Assembly (NCBI RefSeq): GCF_019898765.1
Contig: NZ_JAIOKB010000006.1
Coordinates: 124,001 to 188,000 of the forward strand
From: Sphingomonas yunnanensis
GTDB lineage: Bacteria; Pseudomonadota; Alphaproteobacteria; Sphingomonadales; Sphingomonadaceae
Direction: 5' to 3'
DNA: 64,000 nt
In this document: in pieces, positions 41,102 to 50,605 of the stretch
Layout of the letters: each line of letters begins with the position of its first letter
Numbering within the stretch: the first letter of the stretch is position 1
Translations under genes and position numbers: made by a program
The notes under the pieces: generated by a model
The model's input: only the letters and a program-made list of their open reading frames with translations
What the model was told of the DNA's origin: nothing
Database searches by the model: none

Positions 41102-42343
41102 TCAGGCGAGGTCGACGGGGCGCACCTCATAGCCGGCCTCGCGCAGCGCGACGATCAGCCGGTCGAGATGCGCGCGGTCGCGTGCCTCGCACTCGATGTC
41201 GGTGATCAAACCCTTGGCAGGCAGCGTGGTGAACACGCGCTGGTGGTAGATCTCGATGATGTTGACCCGCTCGCGATCGAACACGCGCATCACGCCGTAG
41301 AGCGCGCCGGGCTGATCCTGCAGCTGGAGCCGCAGCCGCGCCAGCCGCCCCGAGCGGGCGAGGTCGCGCAGCAGCACGTTGGCGAGCAGCCGCGTGTCGA
41401 TATTGCCCCCGCACAGCACGACGCCGACGGTGCGCCCTTGGAAGCGCTCGCGATGCGCCAGCAGCGCGGCGAGCCCGGCCGCGCCCGCGCCCTCCACGAC
41501 GGTCTTCTCGATCTGGAGCAGCAGGCTCACCGCTTCCTCCAGGCTGCGCTCCGAGACGAGCACGATCTCGTCGACCAGCCGCGCCACCATCTGCGCGGTG
41601 ATGCCGCCCGGCTCCTTCACCGCGATCCCCTCCGCCAGCGTGTCGCCGGCACAGGCGAGCTGCGTCGCGTTGATGCGGTTGTACATCGAGGGGTAGAGCT
41701 CGGCCTGGACGCCGATCACCTCGATCGGGCGCGCCGCGGCGCGCGCCACCGTCGCCATGCCCGAGATCAGCCCGCCGCCGCCGATCGGCACCACCAGCGT
41801 GTCGATGTCGGCGTGATCCTCGAGCATCTCCACTGCCACCGTGCCCTGGCCGGCGATGATGCGCGGGTCGTCGAACGGGTGGACGAAGGTGAAGCCGCGC
41901 TCGGCCTCCAGCAGCCGCGCGTGCGCGTACGCGGCGTCGAACGTGTCGCCCTCGAGGATCACGTCGGCCCGGTGCGCCTGCGTCTGCGTGACCTTCACGG
42001 TCGGCGTGTTGCGCGGCATCACGATCGTCGCGGGCACGCCGAGCCGGTTGGCGTGATAGGCCAGCCCCTGCGCGTGATTGCCCGCCGAGGCGGCGATCAC
42101 GCCCTTCGATCGCGCCGCATCGGACAGCTGGAGCAAGGTGTTGAGCGCGCCGCGCTCCTTGTAGGCCGCGGTGAACTGGAGGTTCTCGAACTTCAGATAG
42201 ACGGTCGCGCCGGTCAGCTCGGAGAGCGTGCGGCTGATCAGCGTCGGCGTGCGCACGATCGAGGGCGCGATGCGCGCGTGTGCGGTGTGGACGTCGTCGA
42301 TCGAGACGGGCAGGGCGGGATCGGACACGGGAAGGCTGGCCAT
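41102..42343 (-). CDS. ilvA: Threonine ammonia-lyase
   Basis: PLP enzyme of 413 aa converting threonine to 2-oxobutanoate for isoleucine synthesis. The PLP lysine is in LQFTAAYKERGALNTL, the phosphate loop is VPIGGGGLISGM, and SAGNHAQGLAYHA is conserved. A single C-terminal ACT domain (from about residue 335, LRLQLQDQPGALYGVMRVFD) points to the TdcB-like long form. The gene stands alone, leftward, between bpt and a small hypothetical gene. Confidence 0.92.
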   Translation of the reverse strand: MASLPVSDPALPVSIDDVHTAHARIAPSIVRTPTLISRTLSELTGATVYLKFENLQFTAAYKERGALNTLLQLSDAARSKGVIAASAGNHAQGLAYHANRLGVPATIVMPRNTPTVKVTQTQAHRADVILEGDTFDAAYAHARLLEAERGFTFVHPFDDPRIIAGQGTVAVEMLEDHADIDTLVVPIGGGGLISGMATVARAAARPIEVIGVQAELYPSMYNRINATQLACAGDTLAEGIAVKEPGGITAQMVARLVDEIVLVSERSLEEAVSLLLQIEKTVVEGAGAAGLAALLAHRERFQGRTVGVVLCGGNIDTRLLANVLLRDLARSGRLARLRLQLQDQPGALYGVMRVFDRERVNIIEIYHQRVFTTLPAKGLITDIECEARDRAHLDRLIVALREAGYEVRPVDLA

Positions 42344-42408
42344 CGCGCCGTGCTAGCCGATGATCGACGGGAGAGGAACACCCCCGCGTCGACGCGCATT
42401 GGTCATCG

Positions 42409-42738
42409 GTGCAGCGCTACTTCTTCTCGCTCCGCATCGCGCTGCTGGTGATCGTCGCGGGCGTGGCGGTGAGCGCGATCGACCTGGCCACCCGCGGCTT
42501 CGTGGTGGTGTACGACCCGCATGCGCTGATCGCGGGGGCGGTGCTGGAGGACGGGCTGGGCGCGCGACGCCGGCCGCTGCGCGCGTTCGCGCGCGATTAT
42601 TGGGCGACGCGCCCGGCGTTCGACGGCAAGGTGCGGCTGCTGTGCCGCAGCGGGCGCGAGGTGCTCCGCGCCGACGTGATGCCGGGCGAGCAGACGAGCT
42701 ACACGGTAGCGGCGGAGGATTGCCGGCGGGGCAGGTGA
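42409..42738 (+). CDS. Small hypothetical membrane-anchored protein
   Basis: 109 aa from GTG 42409, the only usual start in frame. It has one N-terminal membrane helix (RIALLVIVAGVAVSAI), a soluble part with ARDYWATRPAFDGKVRLLC, and a second cysteine near the end (AAEDCRRG). No clear ribosome binding site. No family recognised. Confidence 0.4.
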   Translation: MQRYFFSLRIALLVIVAGVAVSAIDLATRGFVVVYDPHALIAGAVLEDGLGARRRPLRAFARDYWATRPAFDGKVRLLCRSGREVLRADVMPGEQTSYTVAAEDCRRGR

Positions 42739-42785
42739 GCGGGGACGCAATGTATGCGTTGCCTGGCCGGTACTCCCCTCTTTGC

Positions 42786-42883
42786 CGTCATCCCCCCGCG
42801 GAGGCGGGGATCCAGACACGCTGACGTGGCGACTCCAGCATTGACGTCAGCGCGTCTGCATCCCCGCCCTCGCGAGAATGACG
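42786..42883. repeat. 98-bp CGTCAT...ATGACG paired palindrome (CGGGGATCCAG arms)
   Basis: Begins CGTCATCCCCCCGCGGAGGC and ends CCTCGCGAGAATGACG. The arms carry GGGGATCCAGACACGCTGAC and its counterpart GTCAGCGCGTCTGCATCCCC. The sibling at 56787-56880 shares these inner tags. Lies in the 192-bp gap between a small hypothetical gene and the DUF3298 gene. Confidence 0.8.
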
Positions 42884-42930
42884 GAGGAGAGAGCGACGTG
42901 GTCTTCCTCTCCGCCAAGCGGACCCCTCCC

Positions 42931-43638
42931 TCATCGCCCGACGCGGAACGCCCCGCGCCACTCGGGCCGCACCGCGGCGAGCAGTTCGGGCGAGACCGGC
43001 ACGTTCATCTCGTACATGCCCTCGGCATAGGCGCCTGCGACATATTGCCCGGCGATCAGCCCGACTCGGTCGATCGCACGCCGGTCCGTCGAGCCGAGCA
43101 GCAGCGTCAGCTCGGCGATCTTGGGGCAGGGGAACATCGTGTCGTCGGCCACGGCGCCGCCCAAGCGTCGTGCGCGCTCGCGCGGCAACCAGGCGCACCA
43201 GCGTGCGCCGAGCACGCGTTGCAGCACGTCCGCCGACACGAACATCGCGCGCGGGTCCAGCCGCCGCGACCGCGCCTTGTCCCACACCAGCGGCTCGATC
43301 GCGGTGCCGCCGTGCGCGCCGCCGGTGTAGTGATAGGTCTCGGCGGAGAGGCTGAGCAGCAGAGGCGTCTCGGTCACCACCTTCCACGTCCGCGTGGCCT
43401 CGTGCCGATGGAACGGGTAAGGCCCCTTGCCCGCCTCGACGCGATCCGCAGCCGCCTCCGTCGCCACGGACCGCCGGAAGCGCGTGCGATCCTGGTCGAG
43501 CCACTGGCGCAAGCCGGGCGGGCGCGTCGCCGCGGGAGGTGCGGTATAAGCGAACGTATACTCGGCGGTCTTCTCCGCCTTCGCGGGTGCGGCCAGCAGC
43601 GCCGCGCCGATCGCGAACCCACTCCACACCCGATGCAT
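42931..43638 (-). CDS. DUF3298/DUF4163 secreted protein
   Basis: 235 aa, signal peptide MHRVWSGFAIGAALLAAPAKA. The SLSAETYHYTGGAHGGTAIEPLVWD segment is the hallmark of the RsiV-like DUF3298 family (YxYTGGAHG). Before it is a DUF4163-like beta region. Some relatives bind lysozyme or act as lipoproteins; function here is unknown. Divergent from the amidohydrolase, 42 bp apart. Confidence 0.82.
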   Translation of the reverse strand: MHRVWSGFAIGAALLAAPAKAEKTAEYTFAYTAPPAATRPPGLRQWLDQDRTRFRRSVATEAAADRVEAGKGPYPFHRHEATRTWKVVTETPLLLSLSAETYHYTGGAHGGTAIEPLVWDKARSRRLDPRAMFVSADVLQRVLGARWCAWLPRERARRLGGAVADDTMFPCPKIAELTLLLGSTDRRAIDRVGLIAGQYVAGAYAEGMYEMNVPVSPELLAAVRPEWRGAFRVGR

Positions 43639-43680
43639 CGCACCCTCGCCAAAAACTTCGCGCGATCATATGGCGATCGC

Positions 43681-45363
43681 ATGAACCGCCGCTTGCTCCC
43701 GCGCCTGCTTGGCGCCGCCATCGCGACCTGCCTGCTCGTCTCGGCGAACGGTGCCGCGGCGGACGCGCTGATCGACAATGTCACCGGGCTGACGCTCGAT
43801 CGCGACCAGCGAGTCGTCCGCTTCAAGGCGATGGTGATCGACGCGCAGGGCAAGGTGGTCCGCCTGATCGCGCCAGACGAGCAGCCGCCCAAGCCGACCA
43901 AGAAGAACCCCGGCCCGCGCTACGACTGGCGTGCCGACATGAAGGGGCGCGTGCTCGTCCCCGGCATGATCGACGCGCATGGCCATGTCGTCCAGCTCGG
44001 CATCGCCGCGCTGACGCTCGACCTCTCCGACACGCGCACGCTGGACGACGCCAGGGCCAGGATCGCCGCCTACGCGCGCGAGAACCCGGAGCGGCCATGG
44101 ATCGTCGGTCGCGGCTGGAACCAGGAAGTGTGGGGACTCGGCCGCTTCCCCACCGCCGCCGACCTCGACGTCGCGGTGGCCGACCGACCGGTGGTGATGA
44201 CTCGCGCCGACGGGCACGCGATATGGGCCAATTCGGCCGCGCTCAGGGCCGCGGGCGTCACCGCGGCGACTCCGAACCCCGCGGGCGGGCGGATCGAGAA
44301 GCCGCTCGGCACGCTGGTCGATCGCGCCACCGACCTGATGGAGAAGGTGGTCCCCAAGGTCAGCCCCAAGGACCGCACCGCCGCCTTCCTCAAGGCGCAG
44401 CAGATCCTGCTCGGCTACGGCGTCACCGCGATCGCCGACATGGGGACAAGCCTCGACGACTGGATGACCTATCGTCGCATGGGTGACACCGGCGCGCTGC
44501 GCGTGCGGATCATGTCCTACGCGCTCGGCATCGACACCGCGGTGACGATCGGCGGCACCGGGCCGACACCGTGGCTGTACGACGACCGGCTGCGGCTCGA
44601 GGGCGTCAAGCTCTACGCCGACGGCGCGCTCGGCTCGCGCGGGGCGTGGCTCAAGGCCGATTACGCCGACGCGCCGGGGCAGCGCGGACTGGGCTTCCTC
44701 AGCGACGACCAGTTGCAGAATATCATGAGCCGCGCCGCGATGGACCGCTACCAGGTCGCGGTCCACGCCATCGGCGACCGCGCCGACTCGCAGGTGATCG
44801 ACTCCATCGCCGAGCTGTCGCAGACCTACACCGGCGATCGGCGCTGGCGGATCGAGCACGCGCAGGTGGTCGACCCCGCCGACTTCAAGTCGTTCGGTCG
44901 CTACGGCATCATCGCCTCGATGCAACCGACGCACCAGACCAGCGACCGGCTGATGGCGGAGGCGCGGCTCGGCCCGGCGCGGCTGGCGGGTGCCTATGCG
45001 TGGAAGTCGCTGCTCGACAGCGGCGCGAAGCTGGCGTTCGGCTCGGACGTGCCCGTGGAACGGCCCGACCCCTGGGCGGGCTGGGCGGCGGCGTTCACCC
45101 GCACCGACGCCGCGGGCGAGCCCGCGGGCGGCTGGCATCCCGAGCAGGCGGTGACGCGCGAGCAGGCGTGGTGGGCCTATACCGGCGGGGCGAGCTACGC
45201 GGGGTTCGCCGAGGATCGCTTCGGGGTGCTCGCGCCGGGCCAGCGCGCCGACTTCCTGATCCTCGATCGCGACCCGATGCTCGCGGGGGCGTCGGAGCTG
45301 CGCCAGACCAAGGTGCTGGAGACGTGGATCGGTGGGCAGCGCGCCTGGCAGGCGGGCAAGTAG
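43681..45363 (+). CDS. Exported YtcJ-like amidohydrolase
   Basis: A 560-aa metal-dependent hydrolase. Signal peptide MNRRLLPRLLGAAIATCLLV. The metal site HxH is in PGMIDAHGHVVQLG. Further motifs are KLYADGALGSRGAW, the HAIGDRADSQVID histidine, RIEHAQVVDP and FGSDVPVERPDPW with the catalytic aspartate. YtcJ-like enzymes act on N-formyl or amide substrates, and the exact one cannot be read from sequence. ATG 43681 begins the signal peptide. Confidence 0.9.
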   Translation: MNRRLLPRLLGAAIATCLLVSANGAAADALIDNVTGLTLDRDQRVVRFKAMVIDAQGKVVRLIAPDEQPPKPTKKNPGPRYDWRADMKGRVLVPGMIDAHGHVVQLGIAALTLDLSDTRTLDDARARIAAYARENPERPWIVGRGWNQEVWGLGRFPTAADLDVAVADRPVVMTRADGHAIWANSAALRAAGVTAATPNPAGGRIEKPLGTLVDRATDLMEKVVPKVSPKDRTAAFLKAQQILLGYGVTAIADMGTSLDDWMTYRRMGDTGALRVRIMSYALGIDTAVTIGGTGPTPWLYDDRLRLEGVKLYADGALGSRGAWLKADYADAPGQRGLGFLSDDQLQNIMSRAAMDRYQVAVHAIGDRADSQVIDSIAELSQTYTGDRRWRIEHAQVVDPADFKSFGRYGIIASMQPTHQTSDRLMAEARLGPARLAGAYAWKSLLDSGAKLAFGSDVPVERPDPWAGWAAAFTRTDAAGEPAGGWHPEQAVTREQAWWAYTGGASYAGFAEDRFGVLAPGQRADFLILDRDPMLAGASELRQTKVLETWIGGQRAWQAGK

Positions 45364-45507
45364 GCGCGTGAGGTAACTGCCCGGACGGCCGGCGCCTCCT
45401 CTGCCTTTCCGCTGCGCGAGCGCGCAGGATCGTCGACGCCGATCCGCCTCGACGCTCCCGCGTGGCGCCGCTAAAGCGCTGTGCGTGTTGCTCGCGTTTC
45501 TTCCCGC

Positions 45508-47463
45508 ATGACCGCCGAGACCGGCCTCGTCGCGCTGTGGCTCGCCGCCGCGCTCGCGCTGGCGCAGCTCGTCCTGGGCGCGCTCGCGCTCAAGCAAGGT
45601 GCCGACGCCGCGCGTGCCGCGCCCACGGTGCGCGCGGTCGCCACCGTCCAGGGCGCGCTCGCGCTGATCGCGATGGCGGCGCTGATCGCCGCCTTCCTCG
45701 CCTCGGACATGTCGGTCGCGCTGGTCGCCGCCAACAGCCACTCGATGAAGCCGACGCTCTACAAGTTCGCGGGTTCCTGGGGGAACCACGAGGGCTCGAT
45801 GCTACTGTGGGTGACGATCCTCGGCCTCGCGGGCGCCGCGGTGGCGCGGCTGGAGCATCGCCTCCGCGCCGACACGTTGGTGGCGACGCTGGCGGCGCAG
45901 GCGACGATCGCGCTCGGCTTCTACGCCTTCCTGCTGTTCGCCTCCAACCCGTTCGCGCGGCTCGACCCCGCGCCCGCGGACGGCGCCGGGCTCAACCCGC
46001 TGCTGCAGGATCCCGGGCTCGCCTTCCACCCGCCGACGCTCTACGCCGGCTATGTCGGCCTCTCGGTGGCCTTCTCCTTCGCGGTCGGCGCGCTGGTGAC
46101 GCGCGACGTCGGCGCCGCCTTCGCGCGCGCGATGCGCCCGTGGGTGCTCGGCGCCTGGATCTTCCTGACGCTCGGCATCACCGCGGGCAGCTACTGGGCC
46201 TATTACGAGCTCGGCTGGGGCGGCTGGTGGTTCTGGGACCCGGTCGAGAACGCCAGCCTGATGCCATGGCTCGCCGCGACCGCTTTGCTCCACTCGGTGA
46301 GCGTGCTGGCGACGCGCGACGGACTGCGCGCCTGGACCGTGATGCTCGCGGTGGTGGCCTTCTCGATGAGCATGATCGGCACCTTCCTGGTGCGCTCGGG
46401 CATCCTCACCAGCGTCCACGCCTTCGCGGTCGACCCGCGCCGCGGCGCTTTCATCCTGGCGCTGCTGGTGATCTACATCGGCGGCGCGCTGCTGCTGTTC
46501 GGGCTGCGGATCGGCACGGTGCGGCAGGGCAAATTGTTCGAGGGCGTGAGCCGCGAGGGCGCACTGGTGGCGAACAACCTGCTGCTCACCGTGATCCTCG
46601 GCATCGTGCTGATCGGCACCTTCTACCCGATCGTCGCCGCGGCGATGGGCGTGCAGCTCTCGGTCGGGCCGCCCTTCTTCGACTCGACCGCGGGGCCGGT
46701 GGCGCTGCTGCTGGTCGCGGTGCTCGCCGCCGGGCCGGTGATGCGCTGGCGCCGCGACGACCCCGGCGAGGTGGCGCAGCGGCTGTTCCCCGCGATCGCC
46801 GCCACCTTGTTCGCGGGCGTCGGCACCTTCGTACTGGGCGGGCCGATCGTGCCGCTGCCCCTGCTCGGGATCGCGCTCGGCGTCGGGCTGGCGGTGGCGA
46901 GCGTCGCGCCGCTGGCGAAGCGCAACCTGCGCCGTGCACCGCTTCAGCTGTGGGGCATGGTGGTGGCGCATCTCGGCGTCGCGGTGTCGCTGATCGGCAT
47001 GGCGGCGAGCACTGCCTATACGCAGGAGCGGCTGGTCGCGGTCGGCACCGGCGACCCCGCGCGCGTCGCGGGCTTCACCGTGCGGCTGGAGGGCGTGCGA
47101 CCGCTGGTGGGGGACAATTGGACCGCGCTCGAGGGCCGCCTGAACGTGACGCTCGACGACGAGGCGATCGCGGTGCTGCGCCCGCAGGTGCGCTATTTCA
47201 CCACGCCGGTGACCACCACCAACGAGAGCGCGATCCTCACGCGCTGGGACGGGCAGCTCTACGCGGTGCTCGGCACCTTGGGCGAGGACGGGCGCTGGCA
47301 GCTGCGGTTGTGGTGGAAGCCGATGGTGACCCTGATCTGGTTCGGCGGCTTCCTGATCGCGTTGGGCGGCGGGCTGGCGCTGGTGGGGCACCAGTGGCGG
47401 CTGTGGCAGCAGCGCCGTCGTGCCGACGCGGTCGCCGAGACGGCGGCCTGGAGCGCGGCGTGA
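45508..47463 (+). CDS. ccmF: Haem lyase CcmF (cytochrome c maturation)
   Basis: A 651-aa polytopic protein of System I cytochrome c maturation; it ligates haem from CcmE to apocytochrome CXXCH. About 14-15 membrane helices. The WWD domain is WGGWWFWDPVENASLMPWL. Conserved histidines include those in NSHSMKPTLYKFAGSWGNHEG and DPGLAFHPPTLYAGYVG. ATG 45508 gives MTAETGLVALWLAAALA. No ccmE or ccmABCD lies upstream; the neighbour is an amidohydrolase. The stop overlaps ccmG. Confidence 0.95.
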   Translation: MTAETGLVALWLAAALALAQLVLGALALKQGADAARAAPTVRAVATVQGALALIAMAALIAAFLASDMSVALVAANSHSMKPTLYKFAGSWGNHEGSMLLWVTILGLAGAAVARLEHRLRADTLVATLAAQATIALGFYAFLLFASNPFARLDPAPADGAGLNPLLQDPGLAFHPPTLYAGYVGLSVAFSFAVGALVTRDVGAAFARAMRPWVLGAWIFLTLGITAGSYWAYYELGWGGWWFWDPVENASLMPWLAATALLHSVSVLATRDGLRAWTVMLAVVAFSMSMIGTFLVRSGILTSVHAFAVDPRRGAFILALLVIYIGGALLLFGLRIGTVRQGKLFEGVSREGALVANNLLLTVILGIVLIGTFYPIVAAAMGVQLSVGPPFFDSTAGPVALLLVAVLAAGPVMRWRRDDPGEVAQRLFPAIAATLFAGVGTFVLGGPIVPLPLLGIALGVGLAVASVAPLAKRNLRRAPLQLWGMVVAHLGVAVSLIGMAASTAYTQERLVAVGTGDPARVAGFTVRLEGVRPLVGDNWTALEGRLNVTLDDEAIAVLRPQVRYFTTPVTTTNESAILTRWDGQLYAVLGTLGEDGRWQLRLWWKPMVTLIWFGGFLIALGGGLALVGHQWRLWQQRRRADAVAETAAWSAA

Positions 47464-48047
47464 GCGGGGGGAGGGATCCGGCACCGGGCGCCGGGCCGCG
47501 CCACGCGCGCTGGCTGCTGTGGCTGCCGCTCTGCGCCTTCGGCGTCGTGCTGGCGGTGGTGCTGTGGGGGCTATTTCTGCCGGCCGACCGCACCGTCTAC
47601 TCGGCGATGGTCGGCAAGCCGCTGCCCGCCTTCACGCTGCCCGCGATCGCGCCGGGCAAGCCGGGCGTGACCGACGCCGACTTCCGCCGCGGCGCACCGC
47701 GGCTGCTCAACGTCTTCGCCAGCTGGTGCGTGCCCTGCGTGGCGGAGGCGCCGCAGCTGCTGACGCTCAGGGCCGCGGGCGTGCCGATCGACGCGGTGGC
47801 GATCAAGGACACGCCGGCCGACGTCGCCGCCTTCCTCCAGCGCCACGGCGACCCTTATGCCAGCGTCGGCAGCGACCCGCACAGCCGGCTCCAGCTCGCG
47901 CTCGGCTCGTCGGGCGTGCCCGAGACCTTCGTGGTCGACGGGCAGGGGATCATCCGCCTCCAGCACGTCGGTGACATCCGCGCCGACGACGTGCCGCGGC
48001 TGCTCCAGGCGCTCGCGGCGGCGCGGACACCGGGAGCGGCGCGGTGA
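47460..48047 (+). CDS. ccmG: Thiol:disulfide protein CcmG/DsbE
   Basis: 195 aa, a membrane-anchored thioredoxin-fold protein reducing apocytochrome c or CcmH. N-terminal anchor LLWLPLCAFGVVLAVVLWGL, then GKPLPAFTLPAIAPGKPGVT and the redox site NVFASWCVPCVAEAP. The GVPETFVVDGQGIIRLQHVG segment with its cis-proline region is typical. Starts GTG 47460, overlapping ccmF. Confidence 0.95.
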   Translation: MSGGRDPAPGAGPRHARWLLWLPLCAFGVVLAVVLWGLFLPADRTVYSAMVGKPLPAFTLPAIAPGKPGVTDADFRRGAPRLLNVFASWCVPCVAEAPQLLTLRAAGVPIDAVAIKDTPADVAAFLQRHGDPYASVGSDPHSRLQLALGSSGVPETFVVDGQGIIRLQHVGDIRADDVPRLLQALAAARTPGAAR

Positions 48048-48445
48048 GGCGAAGCGCGGCCGCGTTCGCGCTGCTGCTCGCGGCCCCGGCGGTGGCGCAG
48101 ACCGCGTTGCCCCCGCTCGCTTATACCCAGCTGCGCGACCCCGAGCAGGAGCGTCAGGCCCGCGCGCTGATGGAGACGCTGCGCTGCCTCGTCTGCCAGG
48201 GCCAGTCGATCGCCGACAGCGACGCCGACATGGCGGGCGAGATGCGCGCGCTGGTGCGCCAGCGCGTCGCGGCGGGGGAGCCGCCGCGCGCGGTGCGCGA
48301 CTGGCTGATCGCGCGCTACGGCGATTACGTCAGCTACGATCCGCCGGTCTCGCGCGCGACGTTGCCGCTGTGGCTGGCGCCGCTGCTGCTGCTGGCGATC
48401 GGCGTGGTGGTGGCGCGCGGCTCGTTCCGGCGTCGGCGGCGGTAG
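48044..48445 (+). CDS. ccmH: Cytochrome c maturation protein CcmH (short form)
   Basis: 133 aa. Signal peptide MRRSAAAFALLLAAPAVAQ, the redox motif LRCLVCQGQSIADSDADMAG (LRCxxC), and one C-terminal membrane helix (LPLWLAPLLLLAIGVVVARG). This is the short form, equal to CcmL or the N-terminal half of E. coli CcmH. The TPR protein CcmI is not next to it. GTG 48044 overlaps ccmG. Confidence 0.94.
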   Translation: MRRSAAAFALLLAAPAVAQTALPPLAYTQLRDPEQERQARALMETLRCLVCQGQSIADSDADMAGEMRALVRQRVAAGEPPRAVRDWLIARYGDYVSYDPPVSRATLPLWLAPLLLLAIGVVVARGSFRRRRR

Positions 48446-48547
48446 CGGCGGGGACTGTCGCGGCTGGACGATTGCGGCCGCGCGCCCCTTCTTCGTCGTC
48501 CGGGTCAGCGATGGAGGGCGGTAAGACGGAGCTGCTTCCCCCTCTGG

Positions 48548-48643
48548 CGTCATCCTGAATACGTTTCAGGATCCACCGTGCCGCGTACCCAAACGCTGCC
48601 GCGCCTGCGGGACAGTGGATCCTGGAACGAGTCCAGGATGACG
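48548..48643. repeat. 96-bp CGTCAT...ATGACG paired palindrome (CCTGAATACG arms)
   Basis: Begins CGTCATCCTGAATACGTTTC and ends AACGAGTCCAGGATGACG. It is the main content of the 346-bp gap 48446-48791 between ccmH and cysQ; the rest shows nothing else supportable. Confidence 0.85.
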
Positions 48644-48791
48644 CTGCGAGGAGGAGAGGCTTCAGCACGCCGCTGCACCTCCCAAACGGCGTACCTCGCC
48701 CGGCCCACCGCCCCCACACAACCCCAACTTGCGGAGGATCGCGCTTATTCTTGCTGGTCGCGGCGCGCGTGCCACGCCACATACGGTGCCC

Positions 48792-49610
48792 ATGACCGAC
48801 ATCACCGACCGTCCCGCGCTGCTCGCCGCGATCGTCGCGCTCGCCGAGGCGGGGGGCGACATCGTGTGGCGCCACTTCACCGCCGGCTGCGCGGTGATGC
48901 ACAAGAGCGACGAGAGCCCCGTCACCGCCGCCGACCGCGACGCCGAGGCAGCGATCCTCGCCGGGCTCGCGATCGTCGCCCCCGCCATTCCCGTGGTCGC
49001 CGAGGAGCAGGCCGCGGCGGGCGACATCCCCGCGGTGGCGGACGCCTTCTTCCTGGTCGACCCGCTCGACGGCACCAAGGAATTCGTCCGCCGCGGCGAC
49101 GACTTCACCGTCAACATCGCCTTGGTCGAGCATGGCGTGCCGACGATGGGCGTGGTCTATGCTCCCGCGCGCGACGCGCTCTACTGGGGTGACGTCGCGC
49201 AGGGCGCCGCCTGGACCGCCGCGCGCGCGCCGGGCGGCGACCGCGGCGCGGCACAGCCCATTCGCGTCCGCCGCTGCGGCGGCAAACCCTGCGCGGTGGC
49301 GTCGAAGAGCCACGCCATGCCGGGGCTCGACGAATGGCTCGACGCGGGCGGGGTGAGTGAGCGCGTCGCGGTCGGCTCCAGCCTCAAGTTCGCGCTGGTG
49401 GCGTGCGGCGAGGCCGACGTCTACCCGCGCACCGGGCCGACGATGGAATGGGACACCGCCGCGGGCGACGCGGTGTTGCGCGCCGCGGGCGGGCGCACGC
49501 TCGACGTCGACGGCGCGCCCTTCACCTATGGCAAGCCGGGCTATCGCAACGCCGGCTTCGTCGCCACCGGCGGGTACCAGCCCGCACCGCTGCGCCCCTA
49601 CCTCCGCTGA
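48792..49610 (+). CDS. cysQ: 3'(2'),5'-bisphosphate nucleotidase CysQ
   Basis: 272 aa of the inositol monophosphatase superfamily, hydrolysing PAP to AMP so that sulfate activation is not inhibited. The metal motif is [20 protein letters not shown] and the second motif is [23 protein letters not shown] gives the glutamate. ATG 48792 fits the family; 21 extra upstream residues are not needed. Thirteen bp upstream of cysD, which supports the role. Confidence 0.92.
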   Translation: MTDITDRPALLAAIVALAEAGGDIVWRHFTAGCAVMHKSDESPVTAADRDAEAAILAGLAIVAPAIPVVAEEQAAAGDIPAVADAFFLVDPLDGTKEFVRRGDDFTVNIALVEHGVPTMGVVYAPARDALYWGDVAQGAAWTAARAPGGDRGAAQPIRVRRCGGKPCAVASKSHAMPGLDEWLDAGGVSERVAVGSSLKFALVACGEADVYPRTGPTMEWDTAAGDAVLRAAGGRTLDVDGAPFTYGKPGYRNAGFVATGGYQPAPLRPYLR

Positions 49611-49623
49611 GAGCCGCCCGACG

Positions 49624-50520
49624 ATGACGCTGACCCACCTCGACCGGCTCGAGGCCGAGAGCATCCATATCCTGCGCGAGGTGGTCGCGGTCGCGGAGCG
49701 GCCGGTGATGCTCTACTCGATCGGCAAGGACAGCGCGGTGATGCTCCATCTCGCGCGCAAGGCCTTCTACCCCGCGCCCCCGCCGTTCCCGCTGCTCCAC
49801 GTCGACACGACATGGAAGTTCCAGGCGATGTACGCGCTGCGCGATCGTGCCGCGCGCGAGGCGGGGATGGAGCTGATCGTCCACCGCAACCCCGAGGCGC
49901 TCGCGCGCGGGATCAACCCCTTCGACCACGGCGCGCTCCACACCGAATTGTGGAAGACCGAGGGGCTCAAGCAGGCGCTCGACCTCCACCGCTTCGACGC
50001 CGCGTTCGGCGGCGCGCGCCGCGACGAGGAGAAGAGCCGCGCCAAGGAGCGCATCTTCTCGTTTCGCAGCGCGACGCACCGCTGGGATCCCAAGGCGCAG
50101 CGCCCTGAATTGTGGCAGCTGTACAATGCGCGCCACGCCAAGGGCGAGAGCATGCGCGTCTTCCCGATCTCCAACTGGACCGAGCTCGACGTGTGGCAAT
50201 ATATCGCGCGCGAGAAGATCGAGATCGTGCCGCTCTATTTCGCGGCGCCGCGCCCGACGGTGGAGCGCGACGGGCTGCTGCTGATGGTCGACGACGAGCG
50301 TTTCCCGCTGGCGCCGGGAGAGGTGCCGGTGGAGCGCTCGATCCGCTTCCGCACGCTGGGCTGCTACCCGCTGAGCGGCGCGGTGGAGAGCGAGGCGGCG
50401 AGCTTGCACGACGTGATCCGCGAGATGCTGCTCACCACCACCAGCGAGCGCCAGGGCCGCGCGATCGACCAGGATGCCGGCGCGAGCATGGAGCAGAAGA
50501 AGCAGCAGGGGTATTTCTGA
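49624..50520 (+). CDS. cysD: Sulfate adenylyltransferase subunit 2
   Basis: 298-aa PP-loop ATP sulfurylase subunit, activating sulfate to APS together with CysN. The PP-loop is [17 protein letters not shown]. Family blocks include [39 protein letters not shown] and [19 protein letters not shown]. The C terminus [10 protein letters not shown] is typical. It sits between cysQ and the cysNC fusion (85 bp downstream). Confidence 0.96.
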   Translation: MTLTHLDRLEAESIHILREVVAVAERPVMLYSIGKDSAVMLHLARKAFYPAPPPFPLLHVDTTWKFQAMYALRDRAAREAGMELIVHRNPEALARGINPFDHGALHTELWKTEGLKQALDLHRFDAAFGGARRDEEKSRAKERIFSFRSATHRWDPKAQRPELWQLYNARHAKGESMRVFPISNWTELDVWQYIAREKIEIVPLYFAAPRPTVERDGLLLMVDDERFPLAPGEVPVERSIRFRTLGCYPLSGAVESEAASLHDVIREMLLTTTSERQGRAIDQDAGASMEQKKQQGYF

Positions 50521-50605
50521 TGGGGGTGAGCCAGATCTGGCCGCGAGCGGTCCCTAAAAGCCCCCCTGGCACGGCTAGGATTGCAGAACACTCGGAACCC
50601 CGCGC

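Noticed and set aside
42360..42824. A 154-aa plus-strand frame overlapping the small gene at 42409
   Set aside because: Arg/Gly/Ala-rich with no hydrophobic pattern after the start, and it runs into the repeat at 42786. The 109-aa frame with a membrane helix is the better choice.
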